Shown here one piece after another: positions 7,108-13,974 of a stretch of 19,539 bases of DNA. The DNA lies in the NCBI GenBank assembly GCA_900540045.1, contig UQEF01000055.1, positions 1-19,539 on the forward strand, read 5' to 3'. Every line of letters begins with the position of its first letter. Within the stretch, counting starts at the first letter, position 1. The DNA is from an uncultured Eubacteriales bacterium (GTDB lineage: Bacteria; Bacillota; Clostridia; Christensenellales; Aristaeellaceae). The notes below the pieces were generated by a model. That model worked only from the letters and a program-made list of their open reading frames with translations. It did no database searches and was not told the origin of the DNA. Both the position numbers and the translations under genes were made by a program.

Positions 7108-8412
7108 TCATCGGCACGGCCTTCGCCGCCCTCCTCCTGCCGGTTGACCGACTTGACGATCTCCTCCATGCTCTCCTTGCCAAAAAAACGCACAGGCCTC
7201 GTCAATGGGGCCGAAATATGCCAGCCGCCCGGTGCGTTTGGCATCCTTGGCGAGCACGATCACATCGTCAAACAGGTCAATCACCCGATCCGGCGTATGC
7301 GTAATCACGATGATGATCTTGCCCTGGTCGGCAATCAACCGCAGCTGCTCAAACAGCTCACGCGCCATCACACCGTCCAGGCCGGAGTCCGGCTCATCCA
7401 GGATAAACAAAGACGGGTTGGAGATGAATTCCATGGCAATGGAAAGCCGCTTGCGCTGCCCGCCGGACAGCTTGGCCACCATATGGTTTTCCACCGGGGT
7501 CAGCCCGAAGATCTTCATCACATCTTCCACGCGTGCCTTGCGCTCCGCGCCGGTAAAGTCCTTGGGCAGACGCAGGCTGGCCGCGTCCATCAGCGTGCGG
7601 AACACGCTGTCCGATCCGCGCATCAGATCCATCTGGGGCACAAAGCCGATGTTGTACTGCATTTCCTTGTAATGCTTGTACATGTTGGTGCCATTGAGCA
7701 CCACTTCCGCCTTGGCCTTTTCATAACCGTTGATGGCGTTGAGACAGGTGGTTTTACCCGCACCGCTGCCGCCCAGCAGCAGCACCATATGCCCGGGCTG
7801 AATGTACATATGAATATCCCGCAACAGATATTTTTTTCTGAAAAACTCCCGGACGGATCGCTCCTCCAGGTTGACCGTCAGGCCCTTGTCCAGCACGTCC
7901 GCCTTTTTTCCGGAGAAAAAGTTGGCGGCCTCGCTTTTGATATCCGCCACCTTCCACAGGGGCTGATAGGCCTTGCGGAATCCCCACAGCAGCGCGGGGA
8001 TGAAGCCCAGCAGCAGCCACAGGACGACCCAGCCCTTCCTGCGTCCGTATACTTCGGTCAGTCCATTGTAGACGCGAATCTGGTAAATGATATCAATCAA
8101 TGCGGCGATCAGCCCCACCAGGGCAAGGAACATTTCAGTAGCAGAGTCCAGCTGTAGATACAGGCCGGACAGGTTTGTAGCTACCATGAGGAAGACCATC
8201 ACAGCCAGCGTTCGTCCCTCCGATTCCCGACCCGCGCACAAGCCCGGCTTGTACTGGCGCGCGCAGGGGATCGGCGCCCGCCAGCCCTTAACGCCGCTTT
8301 TGCAAAAGACCGCCCACAATCCCATCAGGTACAGCAGCGCTGGAATGATGCTTCCCAGCTCAAAGGAGGTATCCAGCAACACCAAGGTAACGCCCTCCGC
8401 AATTTTCATCAT
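7108..8412 (-). CDS. ABC transporter ATPase with N-terminal membrane domain, apparent frameshift near C-terminus
   Basis: The first ~150 residues contain about four hydrophobic segments. An ABCG-like nucleotide-binding domain follows: Walker A GGSGAGKTT (214-222), Q-loop FVPQ, signature LSGGQRKR (315-), Walker B LFILDEPDSGLDG with D339/E340, and switch H371-372 in ITHTPDR. After residue 409 the frame runs through seven T (minus strand; 7182-7188) into Gly/Arg-rich residues and stops at 7108. Dropping one T gives FFGKESMEEIVKSVNRQEE followed by GGEGRADEFILKYAEVQHG and a stop at 7071-7073, overlapping the permease start. That is the expected C-terminus and coupling. The gene is either a sequencing indel, a real mutation or a slippage site. 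An ATG at 8412 was chosen; a GTG at 8418 is also possible. Confidence 0.85.
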   Translation of the reverse strand: MMKIAEGVTLVLLDTSFELGSIIPALLYLMGLWAVFCKSGVKGWRAPIPCARQYKPGLCAGRESEGRTLAVMVFLMVATNLSGLYLQLDSATEMFLALVGLIAALIDIIYQIRVYNGLTEVYGRRKGWVVLWLLLGFIPALLWGFRKAYQPLWKVADIKSEAANFFSGKKADVLDKGLTVNLEERSVREFFRKKYLLRDIHMYIQPGHMVLLLGGSGAGKTTCLNAINGYEKAKAEVVLNGTNMYKHYKEMQYNIGFVPQMDLMRGSDSVFRTLMDAASLRLPKDFTGAERKARVEDVMKIFGLTPVENHMVAKLSGGQRKRLSIAMEFISNPSLFILDEPDSGLDGVMARELFEQLRLIADQGKIIIVITHTPDRVIDLFDDVIVLAKDAKRTGRLAYFGPIDEACAFFWQGEHGGDRQVGQPAGGGRRRPCR

Positions 8413-8427
8413 CAACACCCGTGTCTT

Positions 8428-8466
8428 TTAAATCTCATCCGACACGCGCCTGACGGCGGCAACCAT
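8428..8466 (-). CDS. Possible 12-codon leader peptide upstream of the ABC transporter
   Basis: On the minus strand a GGGAGGG site (8471-8477) is followed 4 nt later by an ATG opening the short frame MVAAVRRVSDEI, then TAA. It ends 15 nt before the ATPase start. It could be a regulatory leader ORF, or chance. The ATPase itself has only a weak GGGTG site, so coupling from this ORF is conceivable. This is inference only. Confidence 0.25.
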   Translation of the reverse strand: MVAAVRRVSDEI

Positions 8467-8785
8467 GATTCCCTCCCGCGCCCGTCCATTTGTATACATT
8501 TCGCCTTTGCCCGGGAAAAATCTTGTCTTTTCTCTAAAAAACGGCGCATCCGGACGGGTCGGAAGAGGCTCCAACGCGCCCGTAACGCCGGATGTTGCGC
8601 ACCGCCTGCCGGGGTTCCACCAAGCTCCATTGTGGACGAACCGCGAATGAACCGGGGAAGCAACCGCAGGCGCAAGCCTTGGGCTCCGGCTGCGAGGCGG
8701 CGGCGCGCACAGTCAGGGACCCCGCCAAGGGAAGCGCTTCCGGCGCTTTCCGCGTTTTTCTCAGGGCAGCTGTCCCGCATGCCTG
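8467..8785 (-). other. Intergenic region upstream of the ABC operon
   Basis: These 319 bases contain no convincing gene; the longest frames are non-homologous-looking and lack ribosome binding sites. On the minus strand TATACA (8491-8496), inside the palindrome TGTATACA (8491-8498), is a possible -10 and operator about 80 bp before the ATPase, but no good -35 is seen. A hairpin at 8730-8751 followed by T5 (8755-8759) faces rightward, where no gene would use it. No clear terminator for the leftward collagen-like gene is visible. Confidence 0.4.
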
Positions 8786-9829
8786 TCAGGTCGTTCGGTT
8801 GAGTTTGACGATGGACATGTTGAAAATGCCGTCCGTCGCTCGGACGGGGCTGCTGTAAAACAGGCTCAGCGTCGTTTCTGAGGGGGCATAGATAATGAAG
8901 TTCGCAGATCCTCCCGCCGAGGTTCCGTTGACGCTTGTAGCAAAATAAACGGAGGTTTCCAAGTGAGAAGTGCCGTTGTAGGAAGGCGTAACCTGCATAT
9001 AGCTGGCAGTGCGGTAGATCGCCGATATGCTGTAGCCCACCAGGTAGTAACCCGGCTGAAGCGTGATGCGGGAAAAATCCGTCTGGACGATGCTGCCCGT
9101 GGGATCGGTCACATCGGGGAACATGGTAATCAGGCTATTGTTATCCCATACGGCCTGAACGTTGGCAAAGGATGCAAACACATCTTCAGGCGCCGCGCCC
9201 GTAGCCCCGGTCGCGCCGGTGGCGCCCGGCAGGCCCGGCAAACCATCTGCGCCGGTGGCGCCCGTTGGACCGTCCGCACCAGTGGCGCCCGTGGCGCCGG
9301 TAGGACCGTCCGCACCCGGCAGGCCGTCTGCGCCGGTGGCGCCGGTCGCTCCTGTAGCGCCCGTTGGGCCGGTGGCTCCGGTTGGGCCGTCCGCTCCTGT
9401 CGCGCCGGTTGAGCCGGTGGCGCCCGTGGCTCCTGCCGGTCCCGCAGGCCCGGTTGCGCCCGTATTTCCCGTAGCGCCTGCAGGCCCTGTGGGTCCTTCC
9501 GCACCCGTCGGCCCGGTTGCGCCCGTAGGTCCTGTCGGACCGGTCATGCTGGCGGAGCCGGCCGGTCCGGTGGGGCCGGTAGCGCCCGTTGGGCCCGTAG
9601 CGCCGGTAGGTCCCGTAATGCCACTGATCCCTCGTGGTCCCATCGAGCCGTTTGATCCTGCCGGACCGGTGGCTCCCGTCGGGCCAGTCGGACCGGTGGG
9701 CCCGGTCGGCCCGGTCGCACCGTCGGTACCAGCAGGTCCGGTAAACCAGATAGGATACCCATGAAGCGCGCAGTTGGAGCACATGGAGCCACCGCATCTT
9801 ATGCATGAAGGTCCTTTATAAATGAACAT
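8786..9829 (-). CDS. BclA-like collagen-repeat spore surface protein
   Basis: The 347 residues form three parts. The N-terminal 30 residues contain two CxxC pairs (C9/C12 and C17/C20). A collagen region (about 31-213) has about 60 Gly-X-Y triplets, dominated by GPT and GAT, with one interruption (SMT) after triplet 21. A C-terminal domain of about 134 residues has beta-rich segments such as [17 protein letters not shown], resembling the jelly-roll head of BclA-type glycoproteins. The abundant threonines in the Y position are typical O-glycosylation sites in exosporium filaments. There is no signal peptide, as expected for a protein assembled on the spore from the mother cell. The start follows AAGAAGGTG. 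Nearby ypeB/sleB support a sporulation role. The role is by family analogy. Confidence 0.85.
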   Translation of the reverse strand: MFIYKGPSCIRCGGSMCSNCALHGYPIWFTGPAGTDGATGPTGPTGPTGPTGATGPAGSNGSMGPRGISGITGPTGATGPTGATGPTGPAGSASMTGPTGPTGATGPTGAEGPTGPAGATGNTGATGPAGPAGATGATGSTGATGADGPTGATGPTGATGATGATGADGLPGADGPTGATGATGADGPTGATGADGLPGLPGATGATGATGAAPEDVFASFANVQAVWDNNSLITMFPDVTDPTGSIVQTDFSRITLQPGYYLVGYSISAIYRTASYMQVTPSYNGTSHLETSVYFATSVNGTSAGGSANFIIYAPSETTLSLFYSSPVRATDGIFNMSIVKLNRTT

Positions 9830-9888
9830 GGCTCGCACCTTCTTTCTATGTTCACACCATCCTATTCCGCATTTATGGTTCTGTGCGC

Positions 9889-9918
9889 AAAAAGGCACGC
9901 TGTGCAAACAGCGCGCCA
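9889..9918 (-). terminator. Split ypeB terminator, left copy (26-bp duplication)
   Basis: The hairpin at 9893-9918 (CGCTG/CAGCG stem extended by GGC/GCC across one mismatch, loop TGCAAA) is repeated exactly at 10120-10145. On the minus strand this copy is followed by CCTTTTTGCG, so it is the functional terminator for leftward ypeB transcripts after they cross the element. Confidence 0.75.
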
Positions 9919-10119
9919 CAGCTTGTCGGAAAAGCTCGCCTGCGGCGATCTTTTCCGACAGAACGCGTTTTCCCTGCGCTTTCAGCGCGGCCGGGGAAAC
10001 GCGCAGGGAAACCTTGCTGCGCAAGGCTTCCGAATCCACCGCACATGTCGCTGGATTCGGAATACAGCTCGGAGGGTTGCAGCCCTCCGAACCTCTCAAA
10101 AGGGTTTTTTGACAGGCTG
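9919..10119 (+). mobile_element. Non-autonomous hairpin-rich MITE-like element, copy 2
   Basis: This 201-bp element is in the same orientation as copy 1 at 5310-5509. The left end is CAGCTTGTCGGAAAAG and the right end TTTTTTGACAGGCTG. The first hairpin differs in sequence from copy 1 but still pairs. Its outer arms are TGTCGGAAAAG/CTTTTCCGACA and its inner arms TCGCC/GGCGA, against CCGG/CCGG in copy 1. The later hairpins are nearly identical: CGCGTTT/AAACGCG, CCTTGC/GCAAGG, CCGAATCCA/TGGATTCGG and GGAGGG/CCCTCC. It encodes no transposase. It lies between the collagen-like gene and ypeB, and is flanked by an exact 26-bp duplication. Confidence 0.8.
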
Positions 10120-10145
10120 AGGCACGCTGTGCAAACAGCGCGCCA
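10120..10145 (-). repeat. Split ypeB terminator, right copy (26-bp duplication)
   Basis: This is an exact copy of 9893-9918. Read leftward it is the first hairpin met by the ypeB transcript, but it is followed by the element's CAGCCTGTC end instead of a T-tract. It should therefore no longer terminate by itself. Confidence 0.8.
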
Positions 10146-10246
10146 AACTTTTCGCATTTGTTACCGCGGCGGCACGATCCACGCTCGCCGCCCGTTTGCG
10201 TATCTGCAGATTCCATCTCTTTGCGCTCCGGCAGGGAAAGCGCCCG

Positions 10247-11584
10247 TCAGGCCGCCATACGTCCCCCAACGCTGTCCACCATCATCAGCACCTCTGTTTC
10301 TTCGCCCGTCAGCGCATCGATATATACACGGTACTCGCGCCCCTCGTAGCGGCCCGGCACCTCGTAGCACAGGCGCTCCCCCTCGCGGTAGGGAATCACG
10401 CACAACCGCGCCTGACCAGCCTCCAGCCGGGAGCTCACCTTCTCCAGCGCCTCCTGCGCGGAAAGCGCAGGCGCAAGCCCCGTGCGCCGGGTGTGGTTCA
10501 TCAGATAGTTGTTTGCCTCCAGACCTACCACTTCTCCGGTGTCCATGCGTATCTGTACCTTGACCAGATCGGGATACAGCAGCACCCCGTCCTGCACGGC
10601 CACAAAATTGATTACTGCCAGGCCGTCGTACACCTGATAGTGGTTGGCCTCCATCTCGCCATAGCCGCGGTCCAGCAGAAAGCCCTGCGCCGCTTCCGCG
10701 CATTCCTCCAGCGTCAGCGCGGGGGCAAAGGCAGCATGCTCCGGCACCATCCACAGCATCTTTCCCCCCTGACGGGTCACTTCGGCATTGAGCACCACAC
10801 CGTCGTTCAGGGTCAGGGTCACACCGTAGCTGGCCAGGGCACCTCCACTGTCCGGGGCCGCCTCCACACGTTCGACCCTCTCCTCCCCCACGAAGGCTCT
10901 GGCAATTTCCAGGGCCCGGATCTGGTCGATCAGTTCCTCGCCCAGGGCCTTGGGCGTGCCGTAATGCCGCGCATCAGAAAAGGCGCCGTCATAGATCATG
11001 CTGGGATAGTCCATGCCGTTGTCGGGATCGGCCACCTGCTCCAGCGGGCGCTGGCCCGCCTGCGCCTCGGCATAGAACACCCCCGGCTGGGCCGTCAGAC
11101 GCAGGCTTTCGGCCACCATGGTCTCCCGCGCGGTAGCAAACTGCCCCAGCAGCAACGCGCACTGGCTTTCCAGGGAACTCAGCTCCGTGGTTTGCTGCTT
11201 GGTCAGCGGCTGGCCTGCGGATACCGACAGCGCCAGCACCATGGCATATTCCGACAGCTGATTGCAAAACTTCAACGTGTCGCTCATGGCGATATGACTC
11301 AGCGGCAGGGCCGACAGGCCGCTCACCACATTGTCCGCCTGCCGGCTGATGCCCGCGAGCAGCTCCACCTGGGTTCGCGCGTCCGTCGCTACCGGCGCTT
11401 TGCCCAGTTTGAGCCCGATGGCCTGCAAGTGCTCCTGCGTTTCCAGCACGCGCTGCGCATAGGCGTCCTCCAGGGCCTGGGCGCTTCGCTGGGCCCGGTT
11501 GCCGTAATCCAGCGTGAGAAAAATGGATATGAGCACCGCAACACCCAAAAAGGTATACAAAAGAATGTGATGCTTCAGCCGCAT
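10247..11584 (-). CDS. ypeB: Germination protein YpeB
   Basis: This 445-residue protein is the partner of the cortex-lytic enzyme SleB. In Bacillus the two are made in the forespore and stabilise each other at the inner spore membrane. An N-terminal membrane anchor (about 7-25, ILLYTFLGVAVLISIFLTL) is followed by a helical region and by the family-typical segment GMDYPSMIYDGAFSDARH (about 198-215). The C-terminal half has PepSY-type modules, e.g. LTLEECAEAAQGFLLDRGY...YLMNHTRR and the final EYRVYIDALTGEETEVLMMVD. It lies 13 nt downstream of sleB in the usual sleB-ypeB order. Its terminator is the one interrupted by element copy 2. Confidence 0.95.
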   Translation of the reverse strand: MRLKHHILLYTFLGVAVLISIFLTLDYGNRAQRSAQALEDAYAQRVLETQEHLQAIGLKLGKAPVATDARTQVELLAGISRQADNVVSGLSALPLSHIAMSDTLKFCNQLSEYAMVLALSVSAGQPLTKQQTTELSSLESQCALLLGQFATARETMVAESLRLTAQPGVFYAEAQAGQRPLEQVADPDNGMDYPSMIYDGAFSDARHYGTPKALGEELIDQIRALEIARAFVGEERVERVEAAPDSGGALASYGVTLTLNDGVVLNAEVTRQGGKMLWMVPEHAAFAPALTLEECAEAAQGFLLDRGYGEMEANHYQVYDGLAVINFVAVQDGVLLYPDLVKVQIRMDTGEVVGLEANNYLMNHTRRTGLAPALSAQEALEKVSSRLEAGQARLCVIPYREGERLCYEVPGRYEGREYRVYIDALTGEETEVLMMVDSVGGRMAA

Positions 11585-11597
11585 GCGCGCCTCCCGG

Positions 11598-12278
11598 TCA
11601 AATGGCGAAGTTGTGCTTGCCGATGCTCAGCTGCACTGTGCGCGACCAGATCCACCCGTTGGTGGCGGTTGCGGGGTTGTAGTAATACAGGCACCCGCCG
11701 GTGGGGTCCCAGCCGTTGAGCGCATCGCGGGCGGCGCGCAGGCTGTCCTCGTCGGGGGTGAGGTTGATCTGCCCATCCGATACCGCGTCAAACGCGCCGG
11801 ACTGATAGATCACCCCGCTGATGGTATTGGGAAAAGAAGGGCTCTTTACCCGGTTGAGCACCACGGCCGCCACGGCCACCTTGCCCACGTAGGGCTCGCC
11901 GCGGGCCTCGCCATGTACCAGCCTGCCCAGCAGGTAGGTTTCACTTTCGTTATAGCTGGCGGCGGATACGCTGCCCGTCAGGGTGATGCCCAGCGCCGCG
12001 GCAGTGCTCTCACCCACCGCGCCGTCCACCTTCAGCCCGTTTTTCCGCTGGAACCATACCACCGCGTCATAGGTCTGCTTGCCGAATACACCGTCCACCG
12101 TGCCGCTGAAATATCCGTACTGCTTCAGCTTCTGCTGAATCAACGTGACCTGATCGCCCTTATCCCCCCAGGCCACCACGGTCGCATCGGCCCATACAAA
12201 GGAAAAAAACAGGGCAAACGTCATCAGCGCCGCAATCAGCTGCAGCGCCAGCTCCATCCGATTGGGTCTCCGCCGCAT
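11598..12278 (-). CDS. sleB: Spore cortex-lytic enzyme SleB
   Basis: This 226-residue protein is a lytic transglycosylase acting on muramic-delta-lactam cortex peptidoglycan during germination. A signal peptide or anchor (10-30, ending FVWA) precedes a peptidoglycan-binding domain (about 35-98, GDQVTLIQQKLKQYGYF...DGVFGKQTYDAVVWFQ). The SleB/hydrolase_2 catalytic domain has the catalytic glutamate E124 in VHGEARGEPYVGK and the conserved LYYYNPATATNGWIW. The length is near the family norm. The ribosome binding site GGGGGAGGG lies inside the 3' arm of the hairpin at 12284-12323, with the start codon just after its T-run. It forms an operon with ypeB. Confidence 0.95.
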   Translation of the reverse strand: MRRRPNRMELALQLIAALMTFALFFSFVWADATVVAWGDKGDQVTLIQQKLKQYGYFSGTVDGVFGKQTYDAVVWFQRKNGLKVDGAVGESTAAALGITLTGSVSAASYNESETYLLGRLVHGEARGEPYVGKVAVAAVVLNRVKSPSFPNTISGVIYQSGAFDAVSDGQINLTPDEDSLRAARDALNGWDPTGGCLYYYNPATATNGWIWSRTVQLSIGKHNFAI

Positions 12279-12280
12279 TC

Positions 12281-12323
12281 AAAAAACCCTCCCCCACAAG
12301 CATCGCTTCGTGAGGAAGGGTTT
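12281..12323 (-). terminator. Terminator-like hairpin that also contains the sleB ribosome binding site
   Basis: On the minus strand AAACCCTTCCTCAC (12310-12323) pairs with GTGGGGGAGGG (12287-12297). Two of the 11 core pairs are mismatched; the stem is followed by T6 (12281-12286). It begins 16 nt after the beta-helix gene stop and so looks like its terminator. The same 3' arm is the only good Shine-Dalgarno for sleB (start 12278). Confidence 0.6.
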
Positions 12324-12339
12324 CCCATGAAGAAAAAAA

Positions 12340-13836
12340 CTATACGCCTGCTACGGGCTTCTCCTGCGCCGTATACAGGGTGTAACCGTTGGTTTCCACG
12401 CAGGAAAGATCGCCGGTAAAGCTGGTTACGTACGCATCGGCGGTGAGGGTCCAGCGGCAGCCCTGCGCAAGCGTCACGTTCACTTCGCCGCCCTGGCCCT
12501 CCGGATTGACCGTGCCCTCAAAGGTAGCGCCGTCCGAAAGCGTCATGTCAAGCGAGGAGCTCTCATCCACCCGGATGGTTCCGGACAGCGCCTGTGCGAT
12601 GGCGTTCAGCGTGCAGCGTCCACCGTTTTCTCCCGGCGTGCCCCAGCCACGCTCGCCCGTATTGCCCTCTACCCGCAGCAGGCATCCGTCAGCCAGCGTG
12701 AGCGCCACGCCGCTGAGCTCAATGGCGCAGTCGGTGTTGGTCACATAAAACAGATCCCCCGACAGGGTGGTAAGCTCGCCGCCCGTCATCCGGAAAAGGC
12801 TCTGCCCTTCCTGGGCATCGCCGCTCATGCTTTGGTAAAGCATCACGCCGTGCAGGTTTTCGCCGCTGTCCGGGCCATAGGTGCCCTGCATGTTGCCCGA
12901 TACCGTGCAGTCCGTCAGCGTCACGCTGTTGCGTCCCTCCACCACGATGGCTTCGGAGCGGTTGGCCGTCAGCACCGCGTTGGTCACGGCGATCTGCGCC
13001 GTGCTGTAAATGGCGGGCGAGCCGGTGCCGTTGGTCACATAGCTGCCGTCCTCGACAGTCAGGGTTCCGCCTCCCCGGTCGCTGCGGATCGCGGCTGAGG
13101 AATTGCCCTGCGTTTCCACATCCACATTCCAGGCGGTCAATTCTCCGCCGCCCGTCACATGGATACCTCCGGAATGGTCGCCCGTGGTGCTGACGGTACT
13201 ATCCGTCACGGAAACAGCGGTTCCTTCCCCATAGCTGACCACCGCGTTGCCACCGGTCGCAGCCGTGGTCACGCTCACCGCCGTGAGCGCCGCCTGCGCG
13301 CCGTCGGTCGCCAGAAAGCCCGCGTTCTGGCCGTAAAAATCGCTGTTTTCCGTGCTTGATGTATCTCCTTGCAGCTTTTGGATGGTAACGCCCGTCAGCG
13401 CCGCCTGTGCCGTGTTTGTCACCCGAAGGGCGTTTTCATCCGCCTTTTGGGACAGAAAGCTGCCGCCGCTGATGGTGGTATCCGTTTCCAGCGTAGTAGC
13501 GGCTGTGCCCTGGCTCACCGTTCCCGGCGCGCCCGGCAGATCGCCCGGCGCCTGCGGGGGCTGACCGTCCGGCCCCTGCGGAGGAAGGCTTCCCGGCTCC
13601 CCCTCTCCTCCGGGCGGTTCCGGCGGACGTTCGCCCTCCGGCGGCGCCTGCGCAGGCTGCCCGTCAGACGCCTCCGCCTGCACGGGTGCGCTTTCTTCGG
13701 GCAGCGCAGCGCCCTCCGCCACAGCCGCTGCGTATACCACCCATACAGCCATGAGCAGAGCCGTGATCCGTAACCATGTCCTGATTCTCACAGATTTCTT
13801 CGCTCCCTTTCCAACCAGATTGCTCACAGCCATCAT
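12340..13836 (-). CDS. Secreted beta-helix adhesin-like protein with Pro/Gly-rich stalk
   Basis: A basic N-terminus and hydrophobic segment (about 18-40, WLRITALLMAVWVVYAAAVA) form a signal peptide. A Pro/Gly/Glu-rich low-complexity stretch (about 48-106) looks like a flexible wall-spanning stalk. The remaining ~390 residues show repeated short strands ending in T/S/N/G, such as AALTGVTIQ, AALTAVSV, AVSVTDSTVSTTG, GTLTVEDGSYV, IAVTNAVLTAN and SVTLTDCTVSGN. This is the pattern of a right-handed parallel beta-helix (pectate-lyase-like or adhesin-like). No catalytic motif and no LPXTG anchor are seen. The function is unknown; surface adhesion or polysaccharide interaction is inference. GGAG precedes two adjacent ATG codons (13836 and 13833). 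Confidence 0.8.
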   Translation of the reverse strand: MMAVSNLVGKGAKKSVRIRTWLRITALLMAVWVVYAAAVAEGAALPEESAPVQAEASDGQPAQAPPEGERPPEPPGGEGEPGSLPPQGPDGQPPQAPGDLPGAPGTVSQGTAATTLETDTTISGGSFLSQKADENALRVTNTAQAALTGVTIQKLQGDTSSTENSDFYGQNAGFLATDGAQAALTAVSVTTAATGGNAVVSYGEGTAVSVTDSTVSTTGDHSGGIHVTGGGELTAWNVDVETQGNSSAAIRSDRGGGTLTVEDGSYVTNGTGSPAIYSTAQIAVTNAVLTANRSEAIVVEGRNSVTLTDCTVSGNMQGTYGPDSGENLHGVMLYQSMSGDAQEGQSLFRMTGGELTTLSGDLFYVTNTDCAIELSGVALTLADGCLLRVEGNTGERGWGTPGENGGRCTLNAIAQALSGTIRVDESSSLDMTLSDGATFEGTVNPEGQGGEVNVTLAQGCRWTLTADAYVTSFTGDLSCVETNGYTLYTAQEKPVAGV

Positions 13837-13974
13837 GCTACTCCACGCGTGTGACGATTCTGTGGCGCAGGTGTGAACGCCCGGTCATTTTACAAATTTG
13901 CAGCGAAAAAAAACCTCACCGCCCTCAAAAGCGTCTATCTCAATAAGCGCTACACCAAAGAACGGAGGATGACG

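Noticed and set aside
8730..8759. Hairpin plus T5 facing rightward
   Set aside because: No rightward gene precedes it and the hairpin has a bulge; it was mentioned in the intergenic note but not called as a terminator.
9200..9740. Possible CRISPR array
   Set aside because: The repeat units are 9-nt-multiple collagen codons without constant repeats and unique spacers, and no cas genes are present.
9162..9764. Plus-strand frame encoding about 60 APV/GPV-like tripeptides, which looked like a repeat protein or a tandem-repeat locus
   Set aside because: It is the complement of the Gly-X-Y codons of the collagen-like gene; the minus strand has the proper start, CxxC leader and folded C-terminal domain. 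The 9-bp-like DNA periodicity is coding, not a satellite or CRISPR.
10196..11719. A 507-codon open frame on the plus strand opposite ypeB
   Set aside because: It lies antisense to a clear YpeB gene, has shadow-type composition and shows no recognisable motif.
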